Shown here piece by piece: positions 34,927 to 44,818 of a DNA stretch of 53,351 bases. Numbering within the stretch: position 1 is the first letter of the stretch; every line of letters begins with the position of its first letter. This DNA comes from Verrucomicrobiota bacterium (GTDB lineage Bacteria; Auribacterota; JABMQX01; JAFGEW01): contig JAFGEW010000039.1 of assembly GCA_016931415.1 (NCBI GenBank), positions 1 through 53,351 of the forward strand, read 5' to 3'. The position numbers and the translations under genes were made by a program. The notes beneath the pieces were generated by a model that worked only from the letters and a program-made list of their open reading frames with translations, did not search any database and was not told the origin of the DNA.

Positions 34927-35322
34927 ATGCAGCACCAGGAACTGGCCAGAACAATCGGCTACTGCGGACTAGTCTGCGGCCTCTGTGCGCACGCGGCGAC
35001 CGACCAGGAAAACTGCGCCGGCTGTCGCCACGGCGGCGGTGACAAGGACTGCTACCAGCGCCGGTGCTGCCAGGACAACGGCCTGCAAGGCTGTTGGGAA
35101 TGCGACGAGTTCCCGTGCGAGCACGGATACTTCGCCGACACCGCGTGGCGTGGCATCTGCATCGGCTCGGTCGAGACGATCAGGAGCTTCGGGCGGACCA
35201 GCTTCATCGCGCGTCTCGTGTCGAGGGTCGGTACGCGCATGGAGATGGGCGACTACCGCCATCGCGACCCGGCGGAGGTCCGCGACTGGCTCGCCGCCGC
35301 GGACCCGACAAACGACGCCTGA
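34927..35322 (+). CDS. DUF3795 cysteine-rich protein
   Basis: About 131 residues. The start is uncertain: ATG 34927 with GGAG 8 bases upstream is preferred, with ATGs at 34909 and 34912 possible. The Cys pattern [10 protein letters not shown] near the N-terminus, [16 protein letters not shown] and CWECDEFPC match DUF3795, a family assumed to bind zinc or an iron-sulfur cluster. Function unknown. It lies 56 bases before the GH4 gene on the same strand. Confidence 0.85.
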   Translation: MQHQELARTIGYCGLVCGLCAHAATDQENCAGCRHGGGDKDCYQRRCCQDNGLQGCWECDEFPCEHGYFADTAWRGICIGSVETIRSFGRTSFIARLVSRVGTRMEMGDYRHRDPAEVRDWLAAADPTNDA

Positions 35323-35378
35323 CGGCGCGATACCGGCGACCGCAATACGGCCATCCAGGGAGCGGAGGGAATGCTGAC

Positions 35379-36911
35379 GTGGCAGTCAAGATAGCCGTCA
35401 TCGGCGCGGGCAGCATCGGGTTCACGCGCCTGATCGTTCGAGACATTCTCAAGGTGCCCGAGCTGCAGGACACCGTCTTCAGCTTCACGGACATCAACGC
35501 CAAGAACCTCGACGCGGTCGCAAGGCTCTGTCAGCGCGATATCGAGCACAACCGGCTCGCGGCCAAGGTGCTCGCGACGACCGACCGGCGCCGCGCACTC
35601 GAGGATGCCGACTACGTGCTCAACTTCGCGCGCATCGGCGGGCTCGAGGCGTTCCAGCTCGACATCGACATCCCGCTCAAGTACGGCATCGATCAGTGCG
35701 TGGGCGATACGCTCTGCGCCGGCGGCCTCATGTACGCCCAGCGCTCGATTCCGGCGCTGCTCGAGTTCTGCCGCGACATCCGCGAGGTCGCCAAGCCCGG
35801 CGCGCTGTTTCTCAACTACGCCAACCCAATGGCGATGAACACGTGGGCATGCGACACGTACGGCGGCGTGCGCGTCATCGGGCTCTGCCACGGCGTCGAG
35901 GGCGGGCACCGGATGATCGCCGAGGCGCTCGGCTTGCCCGTCGAGGAGATTGACATCATCTGCGCCGGCATCAACCACCAGTCGTGGTACATCCAGGTGC
36001 GCCACAAGGGCTGTGACGTCACCGGCGAGATTCTCGCGGCGTTCGAGCGCCACCCCGTCTATGCCAAGACCGAAAAGGTGCGCATTGATCTCATTCGCCG
36101 CTTCGGGTACTTCACGACCGAGTCCAACGGCCATGTGAGCGAGTACCTGCCATGGTACCGCAAGCGGCCGAAGGAGATCCGCAGGTGGATCGACCTGCGG
36201 GACTGGATCCACGGCGAGACCGGCGGCTACTTGCGCGTCTGTCTCGAGGGCCGAAACTGGTTCGAGTCCGAAGTGCCACGCTGGCTCGCCGAGAAGCCGC
36301 CGAAGCTCGACGAGATCGAGCGCTCGGCTGAGCACGCCTCGTACATCATCGAGGCGCTCGAGACGGGCCGGCCCTACCGCGGGCACTTCAACTTCCGCAA
36401 CAATGCCACGATCGTCAATCTGCCGCCCGACTGCGTCATCGAGGCGCCCGCCTACGTCGACAGCAACGGGATCAGCGTGCCGCGTGTGGGCGAGCTGCCA
36501 CTCGCGTGCGCGGCGACCTGCTCGGCAAGCGTCAGCGTCCAGCGCATGGGCATGGAGGCCGCCGTGCACGGCGACGTGACCCTCCTTAAGCTCGCCATGC
36601 TGCACGACCCGCTTGTCGGCGCCGTGTGCGATCCGCCCGAGGTGTGGCAGATGGCTGACGAGATGCTCGTCGCGCAGGCCAAGTGGCTGCCACAGTACGC
36701 GACCGAGATCCCGAAGGCCAAGAAGCGGCTTGCATCGGCGAACCCGCTCGGCACCAAGACAACCACGGGCGCCGCCCGGATCAAGATGCGCACGGTGGCC
36801 GAGCTGCGCAAGGATCGCGCCGCAGCCGAGCGCAGTATCGCGGCCGACAAATCGGCCTCGGTCGACAGAGCCGCCCGCACCTCGGGCGGGCGCAAGCGCG
36901 TGAAGAAGTAG
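35379..36911 (+). CDS. glycoside hydrolase family 4 (alpha-galactosidase/alpha-glucosidase-like)
   Basis: 510 residues. It starts at GTG 35379 with GGAGGG 9 bases before; the longer frame is unsupported. GH4 enzymes use NAD and a divalent metal for an oxidation-elimination cleavage. Seen: AVIGAGSIGFTRLIVRDIL for NAD binding, FTDIN near 35, NYANPMAMNTWA, GLCHGVEGGH (the metal-binding Cys with His) and GINHQSWYI. The C-terminus adds about 45 Lys/Arg/Ala-rich residues beyond the family. There is no signal peptide, so it is cytoplasmic. The sugar substrate cannot be told by eye. It is followed after 32 bases by the membrane glycosyltransferase pair. Confidence 0.9.
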   Translation: MAVKIAVIGAGSIGFTRLIVRDILKVPELQDTVFSFTDINAKNLDAVARLCQRDIEHNRLAAKVLATTDRRRALEDADYVLNFARIGGLEAFQLDIDIPLKYGIDQCVGDTLCAGGLMYAQRSIPALLEFCRDIREVAKPGALFLNYANPMAMNTWACDTYGGVRVIGLCHGVEGGHRMIAEALGLPVEEIDIICAGINHQSWYIQVRHKGCDVTGEILAAFERHPVYAKTEKVRIDLIRRFGYFTTESNGHVSEYLPWYRKRPKEIRRWIDLRDWIHGETGGYLRVCLEGRNWFESEVPRWLAEKPPKLDEIERSAEHASYIIEALETGRPYRGHFNFRNNATIVNLPPDCVIEAPAYVDSNGISVPRVGELPLACAATCSASVSVQRMGMEAAVHGDVTLLKLAMLHDPLVGAVCDPPEVWQMADEMLVAQAKWLPQYATEIPKAKKRLASANPLGTKTTTGAARIKMRTVAELRKDRAAAERSIAADKSASVDRAARTSGGRKRVKK

Positions 36912-36943
36912 ACAACACGCCGGTGGGCGTTCGAGAAGTCGTC

Positions 36944-39925
36944 GTGTTCAAAAGGACCCCTCAAAAGACCGTCCTGATCGTGCTGCTCGTCGCAGGCGCC
37001 GCGCTGCGCCTCGAGTATGCATCCCGGACCGTACCGTTCTACGGTCCGCCCGGCATGGACGACTACGGCACAATCGCGCTCATGTCCAAGCACATCCTCG
37101 AGGGGCGCGAGTTGCCTTTGTACTTCTACGGCCAGGACTACACGGGCTCGCTGGGTGCGTACCTCGGCGCGCTGGTGTTCGCGATCGTTCGGCCCTCGCT
37201 CAACGCGCTGTTCATCGCCATGCTCCCGTTCTCCCTTCTCTGGATGTTCGCCACCTATCTGTTGTTCCGGCGCCTGATCGGCGAGGGAGCTGGGATCGCC
37301 GCAGCCGCGCTGGTGGCCTTCGCCCCACCCGTGCTGATCTACTTCTCCGCGGTGCCTCACATCGGGTATCCGTCCACGTTCGCGTTCGGCACGCTGATGC
37401 TCTATCTCGGCGTGCGGCTCAACGACCGCGACACGACCGCCTGGGGCGAGTGGTTCTGCCTCGGTGGTCTCGGTTCTCTGGCGGGGCTCGCGATCTGGAC
37501 CATGCCGATCTGTCTTCCCTATCTCGTGGTGGCGTTCGGGCTCGTCGTGCTGCACCTCGTGCGCCCGGGCCCAAGGTGGCGCCTTGTCGCCAAACTCGGT
37601 GTAGCCGCCGTGCTGTTTGCCGTCACGCTCTTGCCGGTCATCGTGACGGCTCTGAGACAGGGTCTGGGCGGCATGTTCGGCCGGTGGCCCGCCAGCGTCT
37701 CCTTCATCCCGGGCAACACGCGCTTGTTAGTAACCGGCTACGTGCCCGACCAGCTTCTCGCGCATGCCCATGTGCCTGCCGCCCTCACCGTTGCCGCGGC
37801 CTTGGCTTACATCGTCCTCAGCGCGGGGCTCGTCGTCGGTCTCCGCCTCGCCCATGATCGCCGGCATCGACATGCGCTACGCGCCGTCGCGGTGCCGCTG
37901 GCGTTCGTCGCGGTCTTTCTTCTCTTCTTCCTGTCCAGTTCGCAGTCGGCCGTTCTGGCGCCTCGCTACTTCACGCCGTTCTACCTGGGCGTCGTCGCGT
38001 GCGCCGTCTTCCCGCTCGCCGCACGGCGGCGCTGGGTAACCGGAGCGACGGTGGTGCTCATCGCCGTCCTGATCGCGCACAACCTGCTTGCCGCGCTCGG
38101 TAACGCGTTTGGCGCACCCGCCCGGGCCGCCGCCCGGGCGGACGCCGAGCTCGAGAGGCGGGTGCGCTGCGTCGAAACGACCGGTCTGAAGCACGTCATG
38201 ACGCCCCGCTATAACGGGCAAGTGATGACGTTCCTGGCCGATGAGCGCGTCATCTTCGCCGCCCTGAACAGGGACTGCTATTACCCCTACACGGTCGTCG
38301 CAAGCGCCGACGACAACACCGGCTTCATGATGCCGGATGCACACGCGCCGGCTTTTGACGCCACCCTGCGCACGCTCGGCATCACGTCCTTTGCGACCTT
38401 CCCAGCTGAGGGCTGGACGGTCTTTGGCCGCTTCGAGCTGCCGCATGAGCGGCTCCGCCTCGTCGAGCCCGCGGCAGTCTACGTCGTCGGCACGGACGGC
38501 CGCGTCACCGCCGCCGCGGGCCTCGCTGATCACGACGACGAGACCGTTGTGGGCGGTGAGTTTCGCGCGGAGGACTCGCTTGTCGTCGACTTCGGCACGA
38601 CCGTCCGGCTCCGGGCCGTCCGGTTCATCGCTCCGAGCCGGCTCGACTACCCGGTCGGCTACACGCTCGCCGGTGCAAGCGAGCCGTTCGACGGCGTCTC
38701 GACCTTGGAGACGCAGTGGAGCGAGATCCAGTGCGTCGACGTGCGCGAGCCTCAGACCCACATCGCCGGCAACCGTCTTTATGAACAAGGCCATGACGCG
38801 GTCATGGAGTGCCGGTTTCCCGCCACTGACGTGCGCCTGCTCAGAATCGACGGCTTCCGCCCTGCAGGGGGCTTCAAGGTGTGGCGCTTCTGCGAGGTGT
38901 ACTGCTACGCTGAAGCCGGCCAGGATGGTCTCCCCGACGCACAAGAGGCCGTCGACATCGCGAGCAACCTCGGGCAAGCCGGCGTTGAGCTCGCGATCTG
39001 CGACGAATGGCTCAGCCGGAAGATCGAGCTTGCACCCTGCCCCCGTCCGTGCGTGCTGCCTCACTGGGAACTCCGCCGGCCGGCCTCCCACGTCTCGCGC
39101 GTGCCGCCGATACGGCCCGGCACGGCCATCCTCGTCGAGAGCGCCCATGCCGAGCAAGCCAGGACACTGCTCGAAGGTGTCACCCAAAACGAGGTGTCTG
39201 TAGAGCAGCACGACTTCCCGCACTACACCGCGCTGGTCATCAACGAGGCGCCCGGTGACTACGTGTCGTTTCCTGGGCTGAAGTGGAACGGCGTGACGCT
39301 GACGCGCACGGCGCGCATCGCCACGGCTGACTGGTACTTCCGCCACGGCGAGCAGATGGACCGTGCGGGTGACCGCGACGGAGCGCTACGCTGCTTCGCA
39401 CAATCCTACACGACGTTCCCAGGAATCCGAGCGAACTTGGAGCGGCTGGCACCCGCTGACAAGAAGGCGGCCCAGACGCTCGCGGCCCTGACGCCGGAAG
39501 CCGAGAGCCGCATCCGCTTCCCGCACGGCGCCTCGCTCGTCGGCTACACGCTGACGCCATCACCGCTCGTGCCCGGCGAGCCGGCGACGCTCCGGCTCGT
39601 CTGGGAGCTGGAGGGCGAAGTGAGGCACGACTTTGTGCAGGTGTTCGTCCACTTCACGCGCGACGGCGAAACGCTCTTTCAGGCCGACCACAACGCCGTA
39701 TTCCCCGTCCCGCCAAGGCGGGACTCGACCGTGCCGCGCGCGCTCGTGCTCGACGAGCACGAGTTCGACGTGCCCGGGACGATCACCGCAGGAGACGTGA
39801 CGATCCGCCTTGGCGCCACTGCGCTCTCGGACCATACCATCCGCCTCAAGACACGCACGACGCTGCCTGTTCACGACCGCGCCGTTGACATCGGGCGGGC
39901 ACAGATCGCCCATCGAAGGCGCTAG
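36944..39925 (+). CDS. membrane glycosyltransferase-like protein (GT39/RgtA-type) fused to discoidin-like and other exported domains, copy 1
   Basis: 993 residues. GTG 36944 is chosen because it aligns with the start of its paralogue (VFKR against VLKR). The N-terminal half holds about ten membrane helices, with an Asp pair in GMDDYGT (about 39) and YGQDYTGSLGAY (about 62), as in lipid-sugar-dependent GT39-like enzymes. Residues 519-656 resemble an F5/8-type (discoidin) domain (ADHDDETVVGGEF, VVDFGTTVRLRAVRFI, VWRFCEVYCY). There follow a domain I do not recognise, a TPR-like helix pair near 795-830 and a beta-sandwich (860-985, VSL/ASLVGYTLTPSPLVPGEPATL). It probably glycosylates an exported acceptor. 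Donor and acceptor are unknown. Confidence 0.75.
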   Translation: MFKRTPQKTVLIVLLVAGAALRLEYASRTVPFYGPPGMDDYGTIALMSKHILEGRELPLYFYGQDYTGSLGAYLGALVFAIVRPSLNALFIAMLPFSLLWMFATYLLFRRLIGEGAGIAAAALVAFAPPVLIYFSAVPHIGYPSTFAFGTLMLYLGVRLNDRDTTAWGEWFCLGGLGSLAGLAIWTMPICLPYLVVAFGLVVLHLVRPGPRWRLVAKLGVAAVLFAVTLLPVIVTALRQGLGGMFGRWPASVSFIPGNTRLLVTGYVPDQLLAHAHVPAALTVAAALAYIVLSAGLVVGLRLAHDRRHRHALRAVAVPLAFVAVFLLFFLSSSQSAVLAPRYFTPFYLGVVACAVFPLAARRRWVTGATVVLIAVLIAHNLLAALGNAFGAPARAAARADAELERRVRCVETTGLKHVMTPRYNGQVMTFLADERVIFAALNRDCYYPYTVVASADDNTGFMMPDAHAPAFDATLRTLGITSFATFPAEGWTVFGRFELPHERLRLVEPAAVYVVGTDGRVTAAAGLADHDDETVVGGEFRAEDSLVVDFGTTVRLRAVRFIAPSRLDYPVGYTLAGASEPFDGVSTLETQWSEIQCVDVREPQTHIAGNRLYEQGHDAVMECRFPATDVRLLRIDGFRPAGGFKVWRFCEVYCYAEAGQDGLPDAQEAVDIASNLGQAGVELAICDEWLSRKIELAPCPRPCVLPHWELRRPASHVSRVPPIRPGTAILVESAHAEQARTLLEGVTQNEVSVEQHDFPHYTALVINEAPGDYVSFPGLKWNGVTLTRTARIATADWYFRHGEQMDRAGDRDGALRCFAQSYTTFPGIRANLERLAPADKKAAQTLAALTPEAESRIRFPHGASLVGYTLTPSPLVPGEPATLRLVWELEGEVRHDFVQVFVHFTRDGETLFQADHNAVFPVPPRRDSTVPRALVLDEHEFDVPGTITAGDVTIRLGATALSDHTIRLKTRTTLPVHDRAVDIGRAQIAHRRR

Positions 39926-39966
39926 GGCTGTTGGCTGGCGACGGCAGGAACAGAAGGATTCCGGCA

Positions 39967-42915
39967 GTGCTGAAACGTGTGCTTCCAAGAATCGTCTTGA
40001 TCGCGCTGCTCGTCGGCGGCGCGGCATTGCGGCTCAGTTCCGTCCCGCGCGCGACGCCGCTTGTGGACGACTACGGCACCGTGGGCCTGATGTCGAAGCA
40101 CATCCTCGAGGGGCGCGATTTCCCGCTGTACTTCTACGGCTTCGACTACATGGGCGCGCTCGCCGCCTACGTCGGGGCGGGGGCGTTCGCGTTACTTGGC
40201 GAGTCGTTCGCGTCGCTGTGCGCCGCGATGATTCCATTCTCTACGCTCTGGATCTTGGCCACGTACCTGCTCTTTCGACGGCTCGTCGGCGAGTGGGCGG
40301 GCGTGATCGCGGCCGCCGTCGTCGCTTTCCCGCCCATTCTGGTCGCGTGGTATTCGGCCGTGCCGCTGCTCGGGTATCCGACCACATTCGCGTACGGCAC
40401 GACCATCCTCTACCTCGGAGTGCGGCTCAATGATCCGGACCTCACGCCCAAGGCCGAATGGTTCAGCCTTGTCGGCTTGGGCGCGCTTGCGGGAATCGCG
40501 ATTTGGACCAACCCGCTCTGTATCGCCTACCTCGTCGTGGGCTTCGGCTTGCTGGTCGCGCACGTGGTCCGGTCCCACGTCAGCCGCAGGCTGGTCATCA
40601 AGCTCGGTGTGGCGTTCCTGGCGCTCCTGGCAGCGCTGACGCCGGTCGTCGTGACCGCGCACAAGCATGGGTTGAGCAGCCTGTTCGGGCACGGCTCGTT
40701 GGAGCTCAGCCGCGCCACCGACGGCGCTCGCGCGGTTGCGACCCGGGGCCTTCCCCGCCTCTTGCAGAGCGCGCAGATGCCGTGGACCGTGGGCTTGCTC
40801 GTGGACGTGGTCTATGTTCTTCTCGGGGCCTGTCTGATCGCCGGCTTTGTCGCGGCCCTCGTGCGGCGGAACACCCGGGTGATCCGCGCCGCCCTCGTGC
40901 CCGTTCTCTTCGGCGCGGTGTTTCTGCTGCTCGTGATCTTGAACAGAAACAGCTCTTCGCTGCAGACGCGTTACCTCACACCGTTCTACCTCGTGGTAGC
41001 CGCGTGCTTCGCGTTCCCGCTCGTGTACCGGCGCCGCTGGATCAGCGCAGCGACGGCGCTGCTCGCCATCGCGGTGATCGGGCACAACATCGCCGATGTG
41101 GCATGCCTTGTCCACGGCGAACAGGTTCAGGTGGCCCGCCGACACGACGCTGAACTCGAACAGGTCGTGCGCCTCGTCGAGACGAAGGGGCTCAAGCACG
41201 TCATGGTCACGATCGGCCATTGCCCGGGCCACTACGCTCAGGCGCTCACGTTCGTGGCGCGCGAGCGGGTGGTCTTCGCCTTCACCTCGAAGGAGTACTA
41301 CTACCCGTACGCGGTCAGCGCGGCGGCCGACGATCACGCCGGATTCATGCAGGCGCCTGGGGCCAAAGAGGGCTTCACGGACACGTTGCGCTGCCTGCGC
41401 ATCAACTCGTTCGAGAGCTTCCGCGCGGGCGACGCGCACGGAACTGTGTTCCATGATCTCGAGCTGCCCGACGAGCAACTCAGCCCTGTCGTGCCTGTGA
41501 AAGCCGTCCTTGCCGGGCCTGATGGCCCGACCGAGGACGCCGCGGGGCTCATCGACCGCGACGATGAGACAGTTGTCGGCGCGTGGTTTGACACCGACAC
41601 GGGAATCGTCGTGGACTTCCGGGAACCCCGGCGGATTGCCGCGGCCCGCTTCGTCGGCCCGGACGAGAGGGACTACCCCATCGGCTACACGCTGTCAGCC
41701 TCGAACGACGGCGCCGACTGGACCGAGCTTCAGCGCGTGGACTGCCGGGAAGCGCAGGCCTGCATCTACGGCAATCGTCTCTGCTGCGGCAATCGCTTCG
41801 ACGCCATGGAGCTGCGGTTCGAGCCGATGGAGGCGCGCTATCTCAAGCTCGGCGGCTTTCGCCGCGCCTCTCCGGGCTTCAACACCTGGCGCTTCCAGGA
41901 AGCATACTTCTACGAGCGCATCGACGGCGGCGGCCGGCCCGACAAGGCGGAGGCCGTCGAGATCGCGCGCGAACTGGAGCGCGGCGGCGTCGATCTCGCC
42001 GTCTGTGACGAGTGGCTCAGCCGCAAGATTGAGCAGATGCCCGGGCCGCGTCCTGGCGTGCTCCCGCGCTGGGAGTTTCGGTTCCCCGAGTCGCAGGTCT
42101 CACGCGTCGTCCCGGTCCGGCTCGGTGTCGCCATCGTCGTCGAGACTCCACACGCCGACGAGGCGAACGCGCTGCTGGCCCGGGCCACGCTCGGGGAGGC
42201 GACCGTTGCCCGCCATGACTTCGCCCACTACACCGCGCTGACCATCGAGGAGGCGCCCCCTGACTACGAGTCGTTCCCTGGGCTGAGATGGAACGGGTTC
42301 ATCCTCAACCGCACCGCCCGCATCGCCTCTGCCGAGTGGTACCACCGGCGCGGCGTGCACCTCGAGAAGGCCGGCGACCCGGCAAAGGCAATGGACTACT
42401 TGCGGCGCTCGTTCGAGACATTCGCGGGCATTCCGGCGAACCTGAGCGAGCTCGCCGAGCACGACCCCGATGCCAGAACGAAGCTCGCCGAGCTCACCCC
42501 TGCCGTCAGAACCCCGGTGCGGTTCTCCGACGGGGTGTCGCTCGTCGGCTACACGCTTACACCATCCTCGTTGGTGCCGGGCGAGCCGGCCAGACTCCAG
42601 CTTGTCTGGCAGCTCGAAGGCCGGGTCAAACACGACTACCTGCAGGTCTTCGTGCACTTCCGCGACGATAGGCGGCGCGCGTTCCAGGTTGACCACAATG
42701 CCGTGTTCCCCGTCGAGCCGGGTGCATCGGTCCCGCGGGCGCTCGTGCTCGACGAGCAGGAGTTCACGGTCCCCGACGCCGCACCGCCGGGCGAGCTGGC
42801 GATCTACCTGGGCGCCACGATCGCTTCGGACCGTTCGGTCCGTCTCGACCCGAGCACCAAGCTCCCCGTGTGGAACCGGGCGGTCGAGATCGGCCGCGTC
42901 CACGTCAGGGAATGA
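39967..42915 (+). CDS. membrane glycosyltransferase-like/discoidin fusion, copy 2
   Basis: 982 residues, from GTG 39967 with AAGGA about 10 bases upstream; a TTG at 39931 is an alternative. It aligns with copy 1 along its whole length: DDYGTVGLMSKHILEGRDFPLYFYGFDYMGAL (in overlapping order) near the N-terminus, about ten membrane helices, DRDDETVVGAWF leading a discoidin-like domain, the shared CDEWLSRKIE segment, a TPR-like helix pair and the final beta-sandwich with GYTLTPSSLVPGEPARL. The two genes are 41 bases apart, a clear tandem duplication that has diverged substantially. Different acceptor or sugar specificity is plausible but not shown. Confidence 0.75.
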   Translation: MLKRVLPRIVLIALLVGGAALRLSSVPRATPLVDDYGTVGLMSKHILEGRDFPLYFYGFDYMGALAAYVGAGAFALLGESFASLCAAMIPFSTLWILATYLLFRRLVGEWAGVIAAAVVAFPPILVAWYSAVPLLGYPTTFAYGTTILYLGVRLNDPDLTPKAEWFSLVGLGALAGIAIWTNPLCIAYLVVGFGLLVAHVVRSHVSRRLVIKLGVAFLALLAALTPVVVTAHKHGLSSLFGHGSLELSRATDGARAVATRGLPRLLQSAQMPWTVGLLVDVVYVLLGACLIAGFVAALVRRNTRVIRAALVPVLFGAVFLLLVILNRNSSSLQTRYLTPFYLVVAACFAFPLVYRRRWISAATALLAIAVIGHNIADVACLVHGEQVQVARRHDAELEQVVRLVETKGLKHVMVTIGHCPGHYAQALTFVARERVVFAFTSKEYYYPYAVSAAADDHAGFMQAPGAKEGFTDTLRCLRINSFESFRAGDAHGTVFHDLELPDEQLSPVVPVKAVLAGPDGPTEDAAGLIDRDDETVVGAWFDTDTGIVVDFREPRRIAAARFVGPDERDYPIGYTLSASNDGADWTELQRVDCREAQACIYGNRLCCGNRFDAMELRFEPMEARYLKLGGFRRASPGFNTWRFQEAYFYERIDGGGRPDKAEAVEIARELERGGVDLAVCDEWLSRKIEQMPGPRPGVLPRWEFRFPESQVSRVVPVRLGVAIVVETPHADEANALLARATLGEATVARHDFAHYTALTIEEAPPDYESFPGLRWNGFILNRTARIASAEWYHRRGVHLEKAGDPAKAMDYLRRSFETFAGIPANLSELAEHDPDARTKLAELTPAVRTPVRFSDGVSLVGYTLTPSSLVPGEPARLQLVWQLEGRVKHDYLQVFVHFRDDRRRAFQVDHNAVFPVEPGASVPRALVLDEQEFTVPDAAPPGELAIYLGATIASDRSVRLDPSTKLPVWNRAVEIGRVHVRE

Positions 42916-43001
42916 CGCGTCGTCCTTCCGGTCGCGCGGCGCGTCTGAGCAAGGAAGAAGCGTCGCGTTCTTGTCGAGATGCGCCGCATGGAGGTCCAAC
43001 G

Positions 43002-44060
43002 ATGCCGAAGGAAACGATGACGCCGCGCGAGCGCTGGGTCGCCGTGCTCAAACGCGAGAAGCCCGACCGCGTCCCAATGGACTTCTGGTCCACGAGCGAG
43101 GTGCTCGACAGACTCAAGGCGCACCTGGGTATCGCCGGCGACGACGAGCTGTGGCGCGGTCTCCATATTGACCGGCCGGTGTCCGTTGGCCCGAGGTATG
43201 CCGGCCCGCCGATCGCCGCAGGCCGCGACATGTACGGCATCGAGTACCGCACGGTCGTCTACGAGACGGGCACCTACAGCGAGGCCGTTCACCATCCGCT
43301 CGCGGCGTGCGCGTCCGTCGACGAGATCGAGGCGAACTACACCTGGCCCACGCCAGACTGGTTCGACTACTCGGCCGTCCCGGCGCAGATCAAGGGCAAG
43401 GAGCATCGGCCCGCCATCGGCGGCGGCTCCGAGCCGTTCCTCGTCTACAAGGACCTGCGCGGCGACGTACAGGCCTTCGTCGACCTGATCGAGCACCCCG
43501 ACATCGTCCGCTACTGCCTCGACAAGCTCTACGCCTTCGCTTACGAGAACACGCGGCGCATCTATGAGGCTGTGCCGGGCAAGATCGTGTGCAGCTACGT
43601 CGCCGAGGACCTCGGCGGCCAGGAGGACCTCATGTACTCGCCCGGGCAGATCCGCGAGTTCTTTCTGCCATGGATGCGCAAGATGATCGCACTCGTCCAC
43701 GACGCCGGCGCCTACGCGTTCCACCACAGCGACGGTGCCGTGCGCAAGATCCTGCCCGACATGATCGACGCCGGTATTGACGTGCTCAACCCAGTCCAGT
43801 GGCGCTGTGCCGGCATGGAGCGCACGGCGCTCAAGCGCGACTTCGGTGACCGGCTGGTCTTCCACGGCGGCGTCGACAACCAACAGACGCTGCCGTTCGG
43901 CACGCCCGACGACGTGCGCCGCGAGGTGCTCGACAACCTGCATATCCTGGGCGCTGGCGGCGGCTACATCCTCGCCCCCTGCCACAACATCCAGCCCATC
44001 ACCCCCATCGAGAACATCCTGGCCCTCTACGAAACCGGCTACGAACACGGGTGGGTGTAA
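43002..44060 (+). CDS. uroporphyrinogen decarboxylase (URO-D) family protein
   Basis: 352 residues, ATG 43002 with GGAGG 7 bases upstream. The TIM-barrel URO-D family includes HemE and also cobalamin-dependent methyltransferases (MtaA/CmuA type). Here TPRERWVAVLKREKPDRVPMDFW is at the N-terminus and LNPVQWRCAGMERTALKRDFGDRLVFHGGVDNQQTLPFG near residue 265 (both given here as overlapping landmarks). The C-terminus has GGGYILAPCHNIQPITPIENI. It lacks the HemE substrate-binding N-terminal motif, so haem synthesis is unlikely. Such proteins beside sugar genes are common in PVC-like genomes, with unknown substrates. Confidence 0.85.
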   Translation: MPKETMTPRERWVAVLKREKPDRVPMDFWSTSEVLDRLKAHLGIAGDDELWRGLHIDRPVSVGPRYAGPPIAAGRDMYGIEYRTVVYETGTYSEAVHHPLAACASVDEIEANYTWPTPDWFDYSAVPAQIKGKEHRPAIGGGSEPFLVYKDLRGDVQAFVDLIEHPDIVRYCLDKLYAFAYENTRRIYEAVPGKIVCSYVAEDLGGQEDLMYSPGQIREFFLPWMRKMIALVHDAGAYAFHHSDGAVRKILPDMIDAGIDVLNPVQWRCAGMERTALKRDFGDRLVFHGGVDNQQTLPFGTPDDVRREVLDNLHILGAGGGYILAPCHNIQPITPIENILALYETGYEHGWV

Positions 44061-44137
44061 CCGCATTTCCCTCCACACCGTTCGGCAATAGCCTCCCAGT
44101 CTGTTGCACGTAGTGTCCCGTGCGGATGGGTGTTGCC

Positions 44138-44201
44138 ACCGGCTTCAGCCGGTAGTGTAGGTTCACCCGCCCCGGCTGTGAGCGCGCTTCAGCGTGCTTC
44201 T
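44138..44201. repeat. short palindromes (REP-like)
   Basis: ACCGGCT-TC-AGCCGGT near 44139-44154 and GCGCGCT-TC-AGCGTGC near 44183-44198 share the centre GCTTCAGC. They lie in the 266-base gap between the URO-D and HIT genes. Nothing else was identified in that gap. Confidence 0.5.
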
Positions 44202-44326
44202 CGACGCGGCGGAAAGCGCTTGCCTGATCGAGATGCGCGTGGTCTGGTGTGGCGGGGCTCCGGTTCCCAAGAAGGCTGGAAGCGCAGCATACGGCGCTGT
44301 GATTGTGCAGGGAAGGAGGCAAGACG

Positions 44327-44767
44327 ATGGGAGGCAATGAAGCATCGTGCGGTTTCTGTCGGCAGTCCAGGGACGAAGCGAGGAGGGCGCACCCTCGATG
44401 GATTGCCGGCCTACAGGTCTCGACCGCGATGGTCTCCTCCAACCAGATCTGCCGCGGCTATGTCATCCTCTCGTACAACAAGGGGCACGCCACCGAGCTC
44501 TTCCAGCTCACCCCGGAAGAGCAGCGCGCGTTCGCGGAGGACCTGGTCCGCGTCGCCAAGGCGGTCCACGACACGTTCCGGCCCCACAAGATGAACTACG
44601 AGCTCCTCGGCAACACCGCGCCCCACCTGCACTGGCACATCATCCCGCGTCAGAAGGCCGATCCCGTCCCGCTCCAGTGGCCGATCTGGGGCAAGGACTA
44701 CGCCGAGGTGAAGCTGAGCGACGAGGAGTACCGCGAGATCGGCAGCCGGATCCGAGAGCACCTCTGA
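44327..44767 (+). CDS. HIT family nucleotide-binding protein
   Basis: 146 residues, ATG 44327 directly behind GGAAGGAGG. The histidine triad appears as HLHWHIIPR, preceded by NYELLGNTAPHL. Upstream is the typical GYVILSYNKGHATELFQL strand-helix. HIT proteins hydrolyse or transfer nucleoside phosphoramidates and dinucleotides. The N-terminal Cys pair (CGFC) resembles the zinc-binding start of many family members, although only one pair is obvious. Exact substrate unknown. Confidence 0.88.
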   Translation: MGGNEASCGFCRQSRDEARRAHPRWIAGLQVSTAMVSSNQICRGYVILSYNKGHATELFQLTPEEQRAFAEDLVRVAKAVHDTFRPHKMNYELLGNTAPHLHWHIIPRQKADPVPLQWPIWGKDYAEVKLSDEEYREIGSRIREHL

Positions 44768-44818
44768 GCACGGCGCGCGGCGCAATGTCCGACACCCGGC
44801 TCAGCATCCGGCGGCGTC

